Part shown: positions 48,212 through 58,614 of the stretch, piece after piece
Layout: every line of letters starts with the position of its first letter
Numbering within the stretch: the first letter of the stretch is position 1
Origin: Aldersonia sp. NBC_00410
GTDB lineage: Bacteria > Actinomycetota > Actinomycetes > Mycobacteriales > Mycobacteriaceae
DNA length: 64,000 nt
Assembly: GCF_026342035.1 (NCBI RefSeq)
Contig: NZ_JAPENM010000004.1
Location: 434,001 to 498,000, forward strand
Direction of reading: 5' to 3'
The notes under the pieces: model-generated
Told to the model about the DNA's origin: nothing
The model's database searches: none
Seen by the model: only the letters and a program-made list of their open reading frames with translations
Translations under genes and position numbers: made by a program

Positions 48212-49366
48212 ATGAGCACTGGCGACGTCGAGGTCGATGTCTGCGTGGTCGGCCTCGGTCCGACCGGCCGTGGACTCGCAGCGCGTTGCCTGGCACGCGG
48301 ACTCAGCGTCGCCGCCGTGGACCCGCATCCAGACCGGCCGTGGGTCCCGACGTACTCGTGTTGGGTGGACGAACTACCCGATTGGCTCCCCCCATCGGTG
48401 ATCGCGTCGCGCGTGGCGGCACCGACGGTCTGGACCACGATCGAGCATCGCATCGAGCGGCCGTACGCGGTGATGTCGAAGACCGAACTGTGGAAGGCGC
48501 TCCCGACTGCGGGTGCCCGAGTCGTGGCGCAGAAGGCCGCGCAGGTCGGTGCGCACCGCGTCGAGGTGGCCGACGGCACCGCCATTACCGCGGCCGTGGT
48601 GTTCGACTGCCGCGGTTTGCCGCCGGTCGGCACGCGGCCGGCGGCCAGCGCGCACGGCATCTTCATCGCGGCCGAACGGGTCGCCGACTACGTTGCGCCG
48701 GACGAGGCGCTGCTGCTCGACTGGCGCAACGAGAACGACGCCGCACCCGACGCTCCCCCGTCGTTCCTCTACTCGGTACCGATCGGCGACGGGACGGTCA
48801 TCTTCGAAGAGACCACGCTCGGGATTCCCGGCGGGCTGACACAGCGCGAACTGCGCCGCCGGTTGATCGCCCGATTGCGCACGCACGGAATCGAACTCGA
48901 CGGCAGCGAGCACAGCGAGTCGTGCCACTACCCGCTCGACCAGCCACCGCCGCGGCGGCATGGCCACAAGCGCGAACCGATCCCGTTCGGTTCCCGCGGC
49001 GGCATGATGCACCCGTGCACCGGGTACAGCGTCGCCGATTCACTTGCGCTGGCGGACACGGCCGTCGAGGCAATCGTCGCCGGTGAGGATGCGGTCAAGC
49101 AGTTGTGGACGCCGAGTGCCCGTGCCGTGTACTGGATGCGGATGCGCGGGCTGACCGGCATGGGCCGACTCACCACCGAGCAGACCGTCGCGATGTTCGA
49201 CTCGTTCTTCACCGCCTCCCCGCGTGGGCAGCGGGCGCTGTTGTCGGCGCACGACGATGCCGTCGCGCTCGGTGCCGTGTTGTTCAACACGGTCGCGCAC
49301 ACGTGGCCGTTCCGCTGGCGCTTCGACCTGGTGGGCTGGACGAATCGAAAACGGTGGGCGGTCTAG
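48212..49366 (+). CDS. Lycopene cyclase family flavoprotein
   Basis: 384-residue flavoprotein of the plant/bacterial CrtY-CrtL lycopene-cyclase family. Dinucleotide motif VVGLGPTGRGLAARC at 12-26 and VPTYSCWVDELPDWLP near 45-60, matching the TYGVWxDE cyclase motif; later GGMMHPCTGYSVADSLALAD fits the family's C-terminal flavin motif. It may cyclise a carotenoid, but no crt genes are nearby, so a different prenyl or aromatic substrate is possible. It ends 5 bp before the converging second amidase. Confidence 0.8.
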   Translation: MSTGDVEVDVCVVGLGPTGRGLAARCLARGLSVAAVDPHPDRPWVPTYSCWVDELPDWLPPSVIASRVAAPTVWTTIEHRIERPYAVMSKTELWKALPTAGARVVAQKAAQVGAHRVEVADGTAITAAVVFDCRGLPPVGTRPAASAHGIFIAAERVADYVAPDEALLLDWRNENDAAPDAPPSFLYSVPIGDGTVIFEETTLGIPGGLTQRELRRRLIARLRTHGIELDGSEHSESCHYPLDQPPPRRHGHKREPIPFGSRGGMMHPCTGYSVADSLALADTAVEAIVAGEDAVKQLWTPSARAVYWMRMRGLTGMGRLTTEQTVAMFDSFFTASPRGQRALLSAHDDAVALGAVLFNTVAHTWPFRWRFDLVGWTNRKRWAV

Positions 49367-49370
49367 CCAC

Positions 49371-50996
49371 CTACAGCGCGTGCGCGATCGGCGCTGCCGC
49401 GCCCTGGGTGTTCGTCGGGTCCGGACCCGGTCCGGGCGGGCCGCGACGAACCTCCGGTAGCGAGCGCGGGCTGTCGGCCAGCACCGGAACATCGCGCCAC
49501 ACCGGATGCGCGTTCTCGAGCTCGAGCCCGAGCTGAATCAGATCGGCGTCGCCCCAAGCCAGCCCGCCAAGCTCGACGCCAACTGGCATGCCAGTTGTTT
49601 TCGAGCGCCCTACCGGAATCGAAATCGTCGGAACGCCCGCGTAGTTGGCCCACCGCGGATCGATCTCGCCCTCGGCGAACGCCTCGCGGGAAAGCCCGTC
49701 GACCTTGATGCTCGGATAAACGATCGCGTCGAGATGCGAATCGGCGAACATGCGGTTGTAGTCGTCCTGATAGCGCTTCATATCCTGAAACCCCGTCAAG
49801 AAATCGCCGACCGGCACGGCCAGCGACGCGACGGCTTGTGCGACCGACGGCTGCAAATTGGGCTGGTAGTCGCCCAGTCGGTTTGCGAATTGCCGGTGGT
49901 AGGCGCCCATTTGAGCCAGAATGCCGGAACCTACGTTCGGCAAGGCGGGCATGGCCACGTCACGAAGTTCGGCGCCGAGGTCCCGGGCGAGCGCGAGGAA
50001 CTCTTCGAACAACCGCAATACTTCGGGCGCGGCGTTGGTGCGCGCATGTTTCGACACGCCGATGACCCGTCCGCTTAGCGGACGGTCGCCACCGCGGGCG
50101 ACGAGTGGGTAGCTACCGTCGAGCCCATTCGGTACCGAACCTGCGCCGCCGGACATGCTGGTGAGCAGCAATGACGCGTCGGCGAGTGACCTCGCCATCG
50201 GCCCCGCAGTGTCCATTGTCCATATGAGGGGGATGACTCCATCCAGCGGAATCCGCCCATAGGTCGGCTTGATCGAGGAGACCCCGCACGCCGCAGCCGG
50301 AAGGCGAAGCGAACCTCCGGAGTCGGTGCCGACCGCCAGTGGGACGAACCGAGCGGCGAGCGCTGCCCCGTTGCCGCCGGACGAGCCACCCACCGAACGC
50401 TTCGGGTCCCACGGGTTTCCCACCTGCGGTGTGAGTACGCCCCAGGCGAACTCGTCCATATGGGTATGTCCCATGAGGACCGCTCCGGCCTCGCTCAACG
50501 TTCGCCAGACGGCCGAATCGCCTGCCGCGATATTGCCTTCGAGCACCTTGCTGGATGCGGTCAGCGGGAGTCCCGCCACCGCGTAGAGATCCTTCAGCGC
50601 GATCGGCAGACCGCAGAGCATCGGGGCCGAGGTGCCGTCGCGCCGGGCCGCGCTCAGTCGTACTGCCGCCGCCTCCGCCCCAACGTATGCGAGCTCGGGA
50701 TATACCCGGATCCAGGAGTTCAGCACTCCGTCATGCGCGCGAGTCCGGGCGTAGAGGCTGTCCAGCAGCTCGCGCGGATGCAATCTGCCCGACTGAAGCA
50801 GGCTGGCCGCCTCCACGGCGCTCAGCATTGCTGGATCGGTCGCGGTGATGGTCCCCGGGTCGGGCAACCTGTTGGCCGGGGCTGACGCCACGTTGGCCGG
50901 GGCCGCGGACGCCACCCGGCCGCCGAACAGCGCGGCGCCGGCGGCACCCAGCGCTGCGGCGCCGAATAGCCTTCGGCGAGAGATGTCCGAAATCAT
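49371..50996 (-). CDS. Tat-exported amidase-signature family enzyme (paralogue)
   Basis: 541 residues, clearly paralogous to the amidase on the other side of the cyclase gene. Tat signal ISRRRLFGAAALGAAGAALFGG, Lys135 in GLPIALKDLY, GGSSGG at 203-208, Ser229 in GTDSGGS. The same C-terminal tail PGPGPDPTNT occurs. ATG at 50996 follows AAGGG. It lies 84 bp downstream of the acyl-CoA ligase in the same orientation. Confidence 0.87.
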   Translation of the reverse strand: MISDISRRRLFGAAALGAAGAALFGGRVASAAPANVASAPANRLPDPGTITATDPAMLSAVEAASLLQSGRLHPRELLDSLYARTRAHDGVLNSWIRVYPELAYVGAEAAAVRLSAARRDGTSAPMLCGLPIALKDLYAVAGLPLTASSKVLEGNIAAGDSAVWRTLSEAGAVLMGHTHMDEFAWGVLTPQVGNPWDPKRSVGGSSGGNGAALAARFVPLAVGTDSGGSLRLPAAACGVSSIKPTYGRIPLDGVIPLIWTMDTAGPMARSLADASLLLTSMSGGAGSVPNGLDGSYPLVARGGDRPLSGRVIGVSKHARTNAAPEVLRLFEEFLALARDLGAELRDVAMPALPNVGSGILAQMGAYHRQFANRLGDYQPNLQPSVAQAVASLAVPVGDFLTGFQDMKRYQDDYNRMFADSHLDAIVYPSIKVDGLSREAFAEGEIDPRWANYAGVPTISIPVGRSKTTGMPVGVELGGLAWGDADLIQLGLELENAHPVWRDVPVLADSPRSLPEVRRGPPGPGPDPTNTQGAAAPIAHAL

Positions 50997-51080
50997 CACG
51001 CAACCCTTGAGTAGAGGTAAGACGGGGGCAGTCGGCGCGCTACCTTCGAACACGCCGAATGGCCCCGGCTTCCAGATCGC

Positions 51081-52646
51081 TCAGCCGGCGAATTCGTTAC
51101 GCAACGACGGCTTGACCACCTTGCCGCTCGCGTTGCGCGGCAGCTCGTCGACGATCACGAGATCCTTCGGGTGCTTGTAGCGCGCGAGGTTCTCGTTGAG
51201 GAACGCCTCGAGCTCGGGGATGGTCAGGTCGGCGACGCCGTCGAGCGCGATCACGGCCACCGGCACCTCGCCCCACTTGTCGTCCGGCCGACCGATGACC
51301 GCGGCCTCGCGGATGTTCGGATGCGCGTACAGGACGTTCTCGACCTCGGCACAGTAGATGTTCTCGCCACCGGAGATGATCATGTCCTTCTTGCGGTCGA
51401 CCACGAAGATGAATCCCTCATCGTCGCGCACCACGAGGTCGCCGGAGTGGAACCACCCGCCCGCGAACGCCTCGGCGGTCGCCTCGGGCTTGTTCCAGTA
51501 GCCCTGCATCATCGTCGGCCCGCGGTACACGATCTCGCCGACCTCACCGGGAGCGACATCGTTCATCTCGTCGTCGACGATCCGGGTCTGGATCGTCGGG
51601 ATCGGGATCCCCACCGAGCCGAGCTTGCGCAGCGCATCCTTGCCCTCGAGCACACAGGTGATCGGCGACATCTCGGTCTGGCCGAAGACCGCGACGTTCT
51701 GCGCGTCCGGGAAGGTCTCGGCCATCGCACGCAGCACGGTGTCCGAGGCCGGTGCCGCACCCCAGCTGATCACCCGCAGCTTCAGGTCACGGTCCTTGAC
51801 GGTCGGGTCCGCGCACACCGCCTGCCACTGCGCGGGCACCGCGAAGCAGGTGGTGGCACCCTCGCGCTCCCAGGCGTCGAGCAACTCGGTCACATTGAAC
51901 GCGCCGAGCGGGTGGATCACGGTCTTGCCGCCCATGAGCAGGACCGGCGCGATGCTGCCCAGGCCGGCGATGTGGAACATCGGCGAGGTGCAGAACGCGA
52001 CATCGTCGGGCCGGCTGTCCAGCGCCCGCAGACAGGTCAGCGCCTGCGAGTTCATGTTGCTGTAGGACAGGACCGCGCCCTTCGGGCTACCCGTCGTGCC
52101 CGAGGTGTACATGATCAGCGAGGCGGTGTCCTCCGGAATATCCAGCGGGACATGGGCTTCGCCCTCCTCCGCGAGCACGTCCTCGTAGCCGAGCACATCG
52201 CCCTCGGTCCGGCCGTCGACCACGATGCAGTGATCCAGGCCCGGGGTGGCGTTCCGCACGGCCGCCACCAGCGGGGCGAGCACGCTGTCGGTGATCACTA
52301 CGCTCGCGCCACTGTCGGAGACGATGTAGCCCATTTCCGGCGGCGTGAGGCGGAAGTTGACCGGCACCGCGATCGCGCCGAGCGCATTGATGCCCAGCAC
52401 CGCCTCGATGTACTCGGTGTGGTTGAGCATGACGATCAGCACGCGATCGCCGAAGCCGATGCCACGGCGCGCCAGCCCGTCGGCCAGCGCCTCGGACCGG
52501 TCCGCCAACTGCTTCCAGGTGGTGTCCTTGCCGAGGTAACGGAAAGCCGTGTTGCCGGGCTGCATTTCGGCATGCACTGCGACCTGGGTGTTCCAGGTGT
52601 TACGGCGCGAGCGGAGTGGTTGGTCGAGCTGAACGGACACGGTCAC
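51081..52646 (-). CDS. Acyl-CoA ligase (FadD-type, class I adenylating enzyme)
   Basis: 521-residue adenylate-forming enzyme that activates a carboxylic acid to its CoA thioester. AMP-binding motif MYTSGTTGSPKGAVLS near 170-185, VFGQTEMSP, YRGPTMMQGYWNKPEATAEAF, GWFHSGDLV, and the C-terminal PRNASGKVVK with the catalytic lysine. GTG start behind AAGAAGG. Last of a three-gene operon with an enoyl-CoA hydratase and a nitronate monooxygenase. Chain specificity unknown. Confidence 0.92.
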   Translation of the reverse strand: MTVSVQLDQPLRSRRNTWNTQVAVHAEMQPGNTAFRYLGKDTTWKQLADRSEALADGLARRGIGFGDRVLIVMLNHTEYIEAVLGINALGAIAVPVNFRLTPPEMGYIVSDSGASVVITDSVLAPLVAAVRNATPGLDHCIVVDGRTEGDVLGYEDVLAEEGEAHVPLDIPEDTASLIMYTSGTTGSPKGAVLSYSNMNSQALTCLRALDSRPDDVAFCTSPMFHIAGLGSIAPVLLMGGKTVIHPLGAFNVTELLDAWEREGATTCFAVPAQWQAVCADPTVKDRDLKLRVISWGAAPASDTVLRAMAETFPDAQNVAVFGQTEMSPITCVLEGKDALRKLGSVGIPIPTIQTRIVDDEMNDVAPGEVGEIVYRGPTMMQGYWNKPEATAEAFAGGWFHSGDLVVRDDEGFIFVVDRKKDMIISGGENIYCAEVENVLYAHPNIREAAVIGRPDDKWGEVPVAVIALDGVADLTIPELEAFLNENLARYKHPKDLVIVDELPRNASGKVVKPSLRNEFAG

Positions 52647-52682
52647 CGGCCTTCTTTGCAGGGGTTCGTCGTTGTACGGGAA

Positions 52683-53486
52683 TTACTTGCCGAAGACCGG
52701 CTTGCGCTTGGTCAGCATCGCGGTGACGCCTTCGATGAAGTCCGCCGAGCTCAGCAGCTCGATCTGGCCTTCCTTCTCCCGCTCCAGCGCGCCGTCGAGC
52801 GCCGCGAGCGTGGCGGCGTTGACCGCGCGCTTGGTGAGCTCCTGCGCGCGGCGCGGGCCCTCGGCGAGCTTGAGTGCCGCAGCCTCGACCTTCGCGTCGA
52901 GTTCGTCGGCCGGGACCACCGCGGTGATCAGGCCGGCCGCCTTGGCCGACTGAGCCGAGAGTCGGTCACCCAGCAGGGCCATTTCGGCGGCCACCGCGCG
53001 TCCCGCTGCCGCACCGACGAGGGCGCTGGCGCCGCCGTCGGGCATCAGGCCGATGTTGATGAAGGCGAGCAGCAGGTAGGCGTCCTCGGTGGCGTAGGTG
53101 ATGTCGGCCGCGATTGCGAGTGAAGCGCCGATACCCGCGGCAGCACCATTGACCCTGGCGAGGACCGGCACCGGAGCTTCGACGATCGCGCGCACCAGAC
53201 GGTTCGCGCCGTCCATCGTCATTTCCGGCGTGACACCCGCGGCGGCGGCCTCGCCGGTCGCAGCGAGATCGGCACCGGTGCAGAACGCCTTGTTGCCCTC
53301 GCCGGTGAGCACGATGACCCGCACCGAGGGATCCTGGCCGGCGGCGATGATGGCATCGCCGAGAGCGATCATGGCGTCGTAGTCGATCGCATTCATCCGC
53401 GCCGGCTTGGCGATCGTGATGCGCACGATGCCGCCGTCCCGTTCGGAGACGAACCCGGCGGTGGCGGTTGCGGTTGCGTCGGTCAT
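52683..53486 (-). CDS. Enoyl-CoA hydratase/isomerase family protein
   Basis: 267-residue crotonase. KAFCTGADLAATGE forms the first oxyanion-hole region and NGAAAGIGASLAIAADITYATEDAYLLLAFINIGLMPDGGAS the signature; the position following GLMPDGGAS has Asp-Gly where true hydratases have a Glu, so another crotonase reaction is possible. Starts 2 bp after the nitronate monooxygenase stop. Confidence 0.9.
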   Translation of the reverse strand: MTDATATATAGFVSERDGGIVRITIAKPARMNAIDYDAMIALGDAIIAAGQDPSVRVIVLTGEGNKAFCTGADLAATGEAAAAGVTPEMTMDGANRLVRAIVEAPVPVLARVNGAAAGIGASLAIAADITYATEDAYLLLAFINIGLMPDGGASALVGAAAGRAVAAEMALLGDRLSAQSAKAAGLITAVVPADELDAKVEAAALKLAEGPRRAQELTKRAVNAATLAALDGALEREKEGQIELLSSADFIEGVTAMLTKRKPVFGK

Positions 53487-53488
53487 GG

Positions 53489-54661
<1,173 letters not shown>

Positions 54662-54663
54662 TC

Positions 54664-55968
54664 ATGGCCGACCGCACGCAGATCAGCTCGGTAGCCGAAA
54701 CGGCGCCGCGTCGACGCCCGCGCAACCGCAAGGCGCAAATCGCAGTCGCCGCAGCCCGTGCCTTCAGCGAACGCGGCTACCACCCGGTCGGGGTGGACGA
54801 GATCGCCGCCGAACTCGGTATATCCGGGCCGGCGATCTATCGCCACTTCCCGAACAAGTACGCCCTGCTCGTAGCGGCCGCCGACGCGGAGGCAGCAGCA
54901 CTGAGCAATGCGGTGGACGACGTCGCCGACGAGTCACTCAGCCCCGCAGAGCAACTCGATGCGGTCATCGAGTCGCTGGTCCGGGCGACGATCGAGCATC
55001 GCCGCGCCGGTGGGCTCTACCGTTGGGAACGCCGATATCTCGAGCCCGCCGACCGCGCCCGAGTACGGGAAACGCTCGACCATGTGGGCCGCGCCATCGC
55101 CGACCCGCTGTCCAAGCTTCGGCCCACCACGCCGGCCGACGACATCGCGATGCACGCCTCGGCGGCACTCAGCGTGATCGGCAGCATCACCGCACACCGG
55201 ACCGCGCTCGCGGCCGATCAGCTCGAACCGTTGCTTGCGAGCATGTCGACGGCCGTCCTCGGCTGCGAACTGCCGCCCGCGCCCGACGCACCGCCGCCCG
55301 CCCGGTCCGGCGACCGGGGCCTGGCGGTGACCTCCCGACGCGAACGGGTGCTCAACGAGGCGATCAAGATCTTCGCCGCTCGCGGCTATCACGAAGCGAG
55401 CATCGAGGACATTGCCACTGCGGCTTCGATCAACGCGTCGAGCGTGTACCGCTACTTCCCGTCGAAGGCCGATCTGCTCGCGGCGGCGTTCTACCGCACC
55501 GCCGACCGCGTCACGGCGGCGTTGTCCGACGCACTCGCAGAATCGGTCGACGCCGTGGACGCGCTACGTCGCATCTCGCAGAAATACCTCGCGCTCGCGT
55601 TCTCCGGGCCCGAACTGCTTTCGGTGTACTTCGCCGAGTTCGGCAACCTCCCCGCGGCCGAACAGAGCAGCCTGCGCGCTATCCAGCGGCAGAACATCGA
55701 GGAGTGGGTGCACCTACTCTCCGAGCTGGCACCCGGCACGGTCTCGGCCCGGTTCCGCGTGCACGCCGCACTCGGCCTCGTCCTCGATATCGGCCGGCTG
55801 ATTCGTTTCGACCCACGCCCACAATCGCAGGTAAGAGTGCAGACCCTGATGCTGCACGTCCTCCTCGGCGACGCCGAGATCCCAATCGAAGCACGCTCTG
55901 CCACGAACACCGCTGCCACGAACACCCCCGCCACAAACACCACTGCCACACCCAAGGAGCCCGCATGA
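54664..55968 (+). CDS. Tandem double-TetR transcriptional regulator
   Basis: 434 residues containing two complete TetR modules. HTH 1 is near 20-70 (FSERGYHPVGVDEIAAELGISGPAIYRHFPNK) with a ligand domain to about 195; HTH 2 is near 225-275 (FAARGYHEASIEDIATAASINASSVYRYFPSK) with its own C-terminal domain. Single-chain TetR duplications (as in Mce3R) bind as an intramolecular pseudo-dimer. The tail has Ala/Thr/Asn repeats (NTAATNTPATNTT). ATG at 54664 follows GGAGGGGAGG. Overlaps the aldehyde dehydrogenase by 4 bp and likely controls it and the divergent fad operon. Confidence 0.92.
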   Translation: MADRTQISSVAETAPRRRPRNRKAQIAVAAARAFSERGYHPVGVDEIAAELGISGPAIYRHFPNKYALLVAAADAEAAALSNAVDDVADESLSPAEQLDAVIESLVRATIEHRRAGGLYRWERRYLEPADRARVRETLDHVGRAIADPLSKLRPTTPADDIAMHASAALSVIGSITAHRTALAADQLEPLLASMSTAVLGCELPPAPDAPPPARSGDRGLAVTSRRERVLNEAIKIFAARGYHEASIEDIATAASINASSVYRYFPSKADLLAAAFYRTADRVTAALSDALAESVDAVDALRRISQKYLALAFSGPELLSVYFAEFGNLPAAEQSSLRAIQRQNIEEWVHLLSELAPGTVSARFRVHAALGLVLDIGRLIRFDPRPQSQVRVQTLMLHVLLGDAEIPIEARSATNTAATNTPATNTTATPKEPA

Positions 55969-57482
55969 CCGAGGCACCCGTCGCCGCACGCCCCGTCGAG
56001 GCGGCACCGGAAACCCTGCAGTCTCTCAACCCGGCGACCGGGGAACTCGTCGCCGAATTCCCGATCGATGACGCCACCGCAGTCGCGACCGCGGTCGGCC
56101 GCGCGCGTGCGGCGCTTCCCACCTGGCGCGACCTCGGCTTCGACGGCCGGCGCAAGGCGCTGCTGCGCTGGGCGTCACAGTTGATCAACAACGCCGACGA
56201 GCTCAGCGACCTGGTGCACAGGGAGAACGGCAAACCCGCCGAGGACGCGTTCCTCGAGCTGATGCTGACCCTGGAGCACATCGACTGGGCCGCCAAGAAC
56301 GCGAAGAAGGTGCTCTCGCCGCAGAAGGTGAAGCCCGGCCTGTTCATGGCCAACCACGAAGCCGTCATCGAGCGGCGCGCTTACGGCGTGGTCGGTGTGA
56401 TCGGGCCGTGGAACTACCCGCTCTACACCCCGAACGGCTCGATCGCCTACGCGCTCGCCGCCGGCAACACCGTGGTGTTCAAGCCGAGCGAGTACACCGT
56501 CGCGATCGGTCGCTACTACGTCGAGGCGTTCGCCAAGGCCAACCCGGAGCTGCCCGCGGGCGTCCTGTCGGTCGTGTTCGGCTACGGCGAGACCGGTGCC
56601 GCACTGGTGAAGTCGGAGATCGACAAAATCGCCTTCACCGGGTCGACGCCGACCGGCAAGCGCATCATGGCAGCCGCTGCCGAGCGGATGACGCCGCTCG
56701 TGCTCGAGTGCGGCGGCAAGGACGCGGCCATCGTCGCGGCAGACGCCGATGTCGACGCGGCCGCGGAGGCTATCGCGTGGTCTGCCATCCAGAACAGCGG
56801 ACAGACCTGCGTCGGTACCGAACGGGTCTATGTCGAGGAGGCGGTCTACGACACGTTCCTGACCGCGATCCGCGCGAAGCTCGTGGGGGTGGCGCCGGGC
56901 TCGCACGATTCGGCGTCCTACGGCCCGATGACGATGCCTGCTCAGGTCGATGTGGTGCGCAAGCACATCGAGGACGCGCTGTCGCGCGGTGGCCGGGCGC
57001 TGCTCGGTAGCACCGAGTCGGTGCGCGCGCCGTTCATCGACCCGGTGGTGCTCGTCGACACCCCGGAGGACTCGCTGGCCGTCACCGAGGAGACGTTCGG
57101 CCCCACCGTCACCGTGCGCGCGGTGAAGAGCATCGATGAGGCGGTCGAGCTGACCAACGCCAGCGAATTCGGGCTCGCCTCGATGGTGTTCTCGAAGTCG
57201 AGCGGCATGGCGATCGCCCGTCGGCTGCGTGCCGGAGCGACCTCGGTCAATGCGCCGTTGTCGTTCGCCGCGATCTCGGCGCTGCCGTTCGGTGGCGTCG
57301 GGGCCTCGGGCTTCGGGCGCATTCATGGTGCCGATGGCCTGCGCGAGTTCGCCTACCCGCACGCGATCGCCCGGCAGCGCTACGCGATCCCGGGCATGGC
57401 GTTGCTGACCTTCGGGCGGAAGTCCTCCACCGTCGCGATGATCAAGAAGGTAATTACGTTCCGGCACGGCCGGCACAGCTGA
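55965..57482 (+). CDS. Aldehyde dehydrogenase
   Basis: 505-residue NAD(P)-dependent aldehyde dehydrogenase. Asn150 in GPWNYPLY, Lys173 in VFKPSE, FTGSTPTGKRI for cofactor, Glu248 in LECGGKD and nucleophile Cys282 in GQTCVG. The C-terminus ends in a hydrophobic then basic stretch (MALLTFGRKSSTVAMIKK), similar to membrane-associated fatty-aldehyde dehydrogenases. With the divergent fadD-echA-NPD operon it suggests oxidation of a fatty or terpenoid aldehyde to an acid for CoA activation (inference). ATG preceded by AAGGAG, overlapping the regulator. Confidence 0.93.
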   Translation: MTEAPVAARPVEAAPETLQSLNPATGELVAEFPIDDATAVATAVGRARAALPTWRDLGFDGRRKALLRWASQLINNADELSDLVHRENGKPAEDAFLELMLTLEHIDWAAKNAKKVLSPQKVKPGLFMANHEAVIERRAYGVVGVIGPWNYPLYTPNGSIAYALAAGNTVVFKPSEYTVAIGRYYVEAFAKANPELPAGVLSVVFGYGETGAALVKSEIDKIAFTGSTPTGKRIMAAAAERMTPLVLECGGKDAAIVAADADVDAAAEAIAWSAIQNSGQTCVGTERVYVEEAVYDTFLTAIRAKLVGVAPGSHDSASYGPMTMPAQVDVVRKHIEDALSRGGRALLGSTESVRAPFIDPVVLVDTPEDSLAVTEETFGPTVTVRAVKSIDEAVELTNASEFGLASMVFSKSSGMAIARRLRAGATSVNAPLSFAAISALPFGGVGASGFGRIHGADGLREFAYPHAIARQRYAIPGMALLTFGRKSSTVAMIKKVITFRHGRHS

Positions 57483-57499
57483 TCGGTCGGCGGGCACAG

Positions 57500-57550
57500 C
57501 GGCCGCGGGGTACGGGCGAGTCGAGGGGTCTCGGCCGCACCCCGCGGCCG
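57500..57550 (+). terminator. Hairpin after the aldehyde dehydrogenase
   Basis: CGGCCGCGGGGT (57500-57511) and ACCCCGCGGCCG (57539-57550) form a perfect 12-bp stem with a 27-nt loop, 17 bp after the stop, followed by ACTGTTGTGT. It separates the dehydrogenase from the ABC operon. Confidence 0.7.
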
Positions 57551-57651
57551 ACTGTTGTGTCCAATCTGTAACATCACGGCATCCTCCGGGGATTTACTGC
57601 CGGGGGGCAACTTCCCAGGCGCACGGGACTTGTAGACATGCTGGAGAGTGA

Positions 57652-58614
57652 ATGCTGTATTCGCACGACGCGGCGGTGGTCGTCGACGGGATTCACAAAT
57701 CATTCGGCGGAGTGCACGCACTGCGCGGAGTGAGTTTCACCGCCGAGCGCGGCACTGTACTCGGCATTCTGGGCCCCAACGGCGCCGGCAAGACCACCGC
57801 CGTGAAGGTGCTGTCCACGCTGCTGCAGCCGGACAGCGGCACGGCGAAGGTCGCCGGGTATGACGTCGTCGCCGAGGCGCCCGCCGTGCGACGCGCGATC
57901 ATGATGACCGGCCAGTACGCCGCTCTCGACCAGAATCTGTCCGGCCGCGAGAACATCGAACTCTTCGCCCGGCTGATGGGCATGGACAAGCGTGGTGCTC
58001 GCCGGCGCGCCGACGAACTGCTCGAGCAGTTCGATCTGGCCGGCCCCGGCAAACGACCCGTCAGCGGCTACTCCGGCGGTATGCGCCGCCGGATCGACTT
58101 GGCGTGCGGCCTGGTGGTGCGCCCGGAGGTCGTGTTCCTCGACGAGCCGACCACCGGCCTCGACCCGCGCAGCCGACAGGGCGTGTGGTCGCTGGTCGGC
58201 GCGTTGAAAGACCAGGGCATCACAGTCCTGCTGACCACGCAGTACCTCGAGGAAGCGGACGTCCTCTCCGACAACATCATCGTCATCGACCATGGCACGG
58301 TAATCGCCGAGGGCACCGCCGACCAACTCAAGTCCCGCACCGGTGCCAGCTACTGCGAGGTGGTGCCGCTCGATCCGCAACACCTCGGGGCTGTGGCCAC
58401 CGCACTCGGCGATCTCGTGCCCGCGAACGCGCTGGCCGAGAGCGATGGCAGCGACCGGCTGTCGATCCCGGCGCCCAAGGGTGCGGGCACGCTCGCCGAG
58501 GCGCTGCGCCGACTCGACGATGCCGGGCTCGAACTGACCGATATCGCGCTGCGCCGCCCCTCACTCGATGATGTCTTCCTGGCCTTGACCGGTCACACGG
58601 GCGGTCATCAATGA
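57652..58614 (+). CDS. ABC exporter ATP-binding protein, DrrA-like
   Basis: 320-residue ATPase of a drug-type ABC exporter. Walker A GPNGAGKTT at 41-49, signature YSGGMRRRID at 140-149 (Tyr in place of Leu, common in DrrA), Walker B VFLDEP at 161-166, and the DrrA C-terminal domain. ATG at 57652 behind CTGGAGAG. Overlaps the first permease by 4 bp. Confidence 0.93.
   Translation: MLYSHDAAVVVDGIHKSFGGVHALRGVSFTAERGTVLGILGPNGAGKTTAVKVLSTLLQPDSGTAKVAGYDVVAEAPAVRRAIMMTGQYAALDQNLSGRENIELFARLMGMDKRGARRRADELLEQFDLAGPGKRPVSGYSGGMRRRIDLACGLVVRPEVVFLDEPTTGLDPRSRQGVWSLVGALKDQGITVLLTTQYLEEADVLSDNIIVIDHGTVIAEGTADQLKSRTGASYCEVVPLDPQHLGAVATALGDLVPANALAESDGSDRLSIPAPKGAGTLAEALRRLDDAGLELTDIALRRPSLDDVFLALTGHTGGHQ

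Noticed and set aside
51171-53123. 650-residue plus-strand open frame
   Set aside because: Shadow of fadD and echA; composition of an antisense frame.
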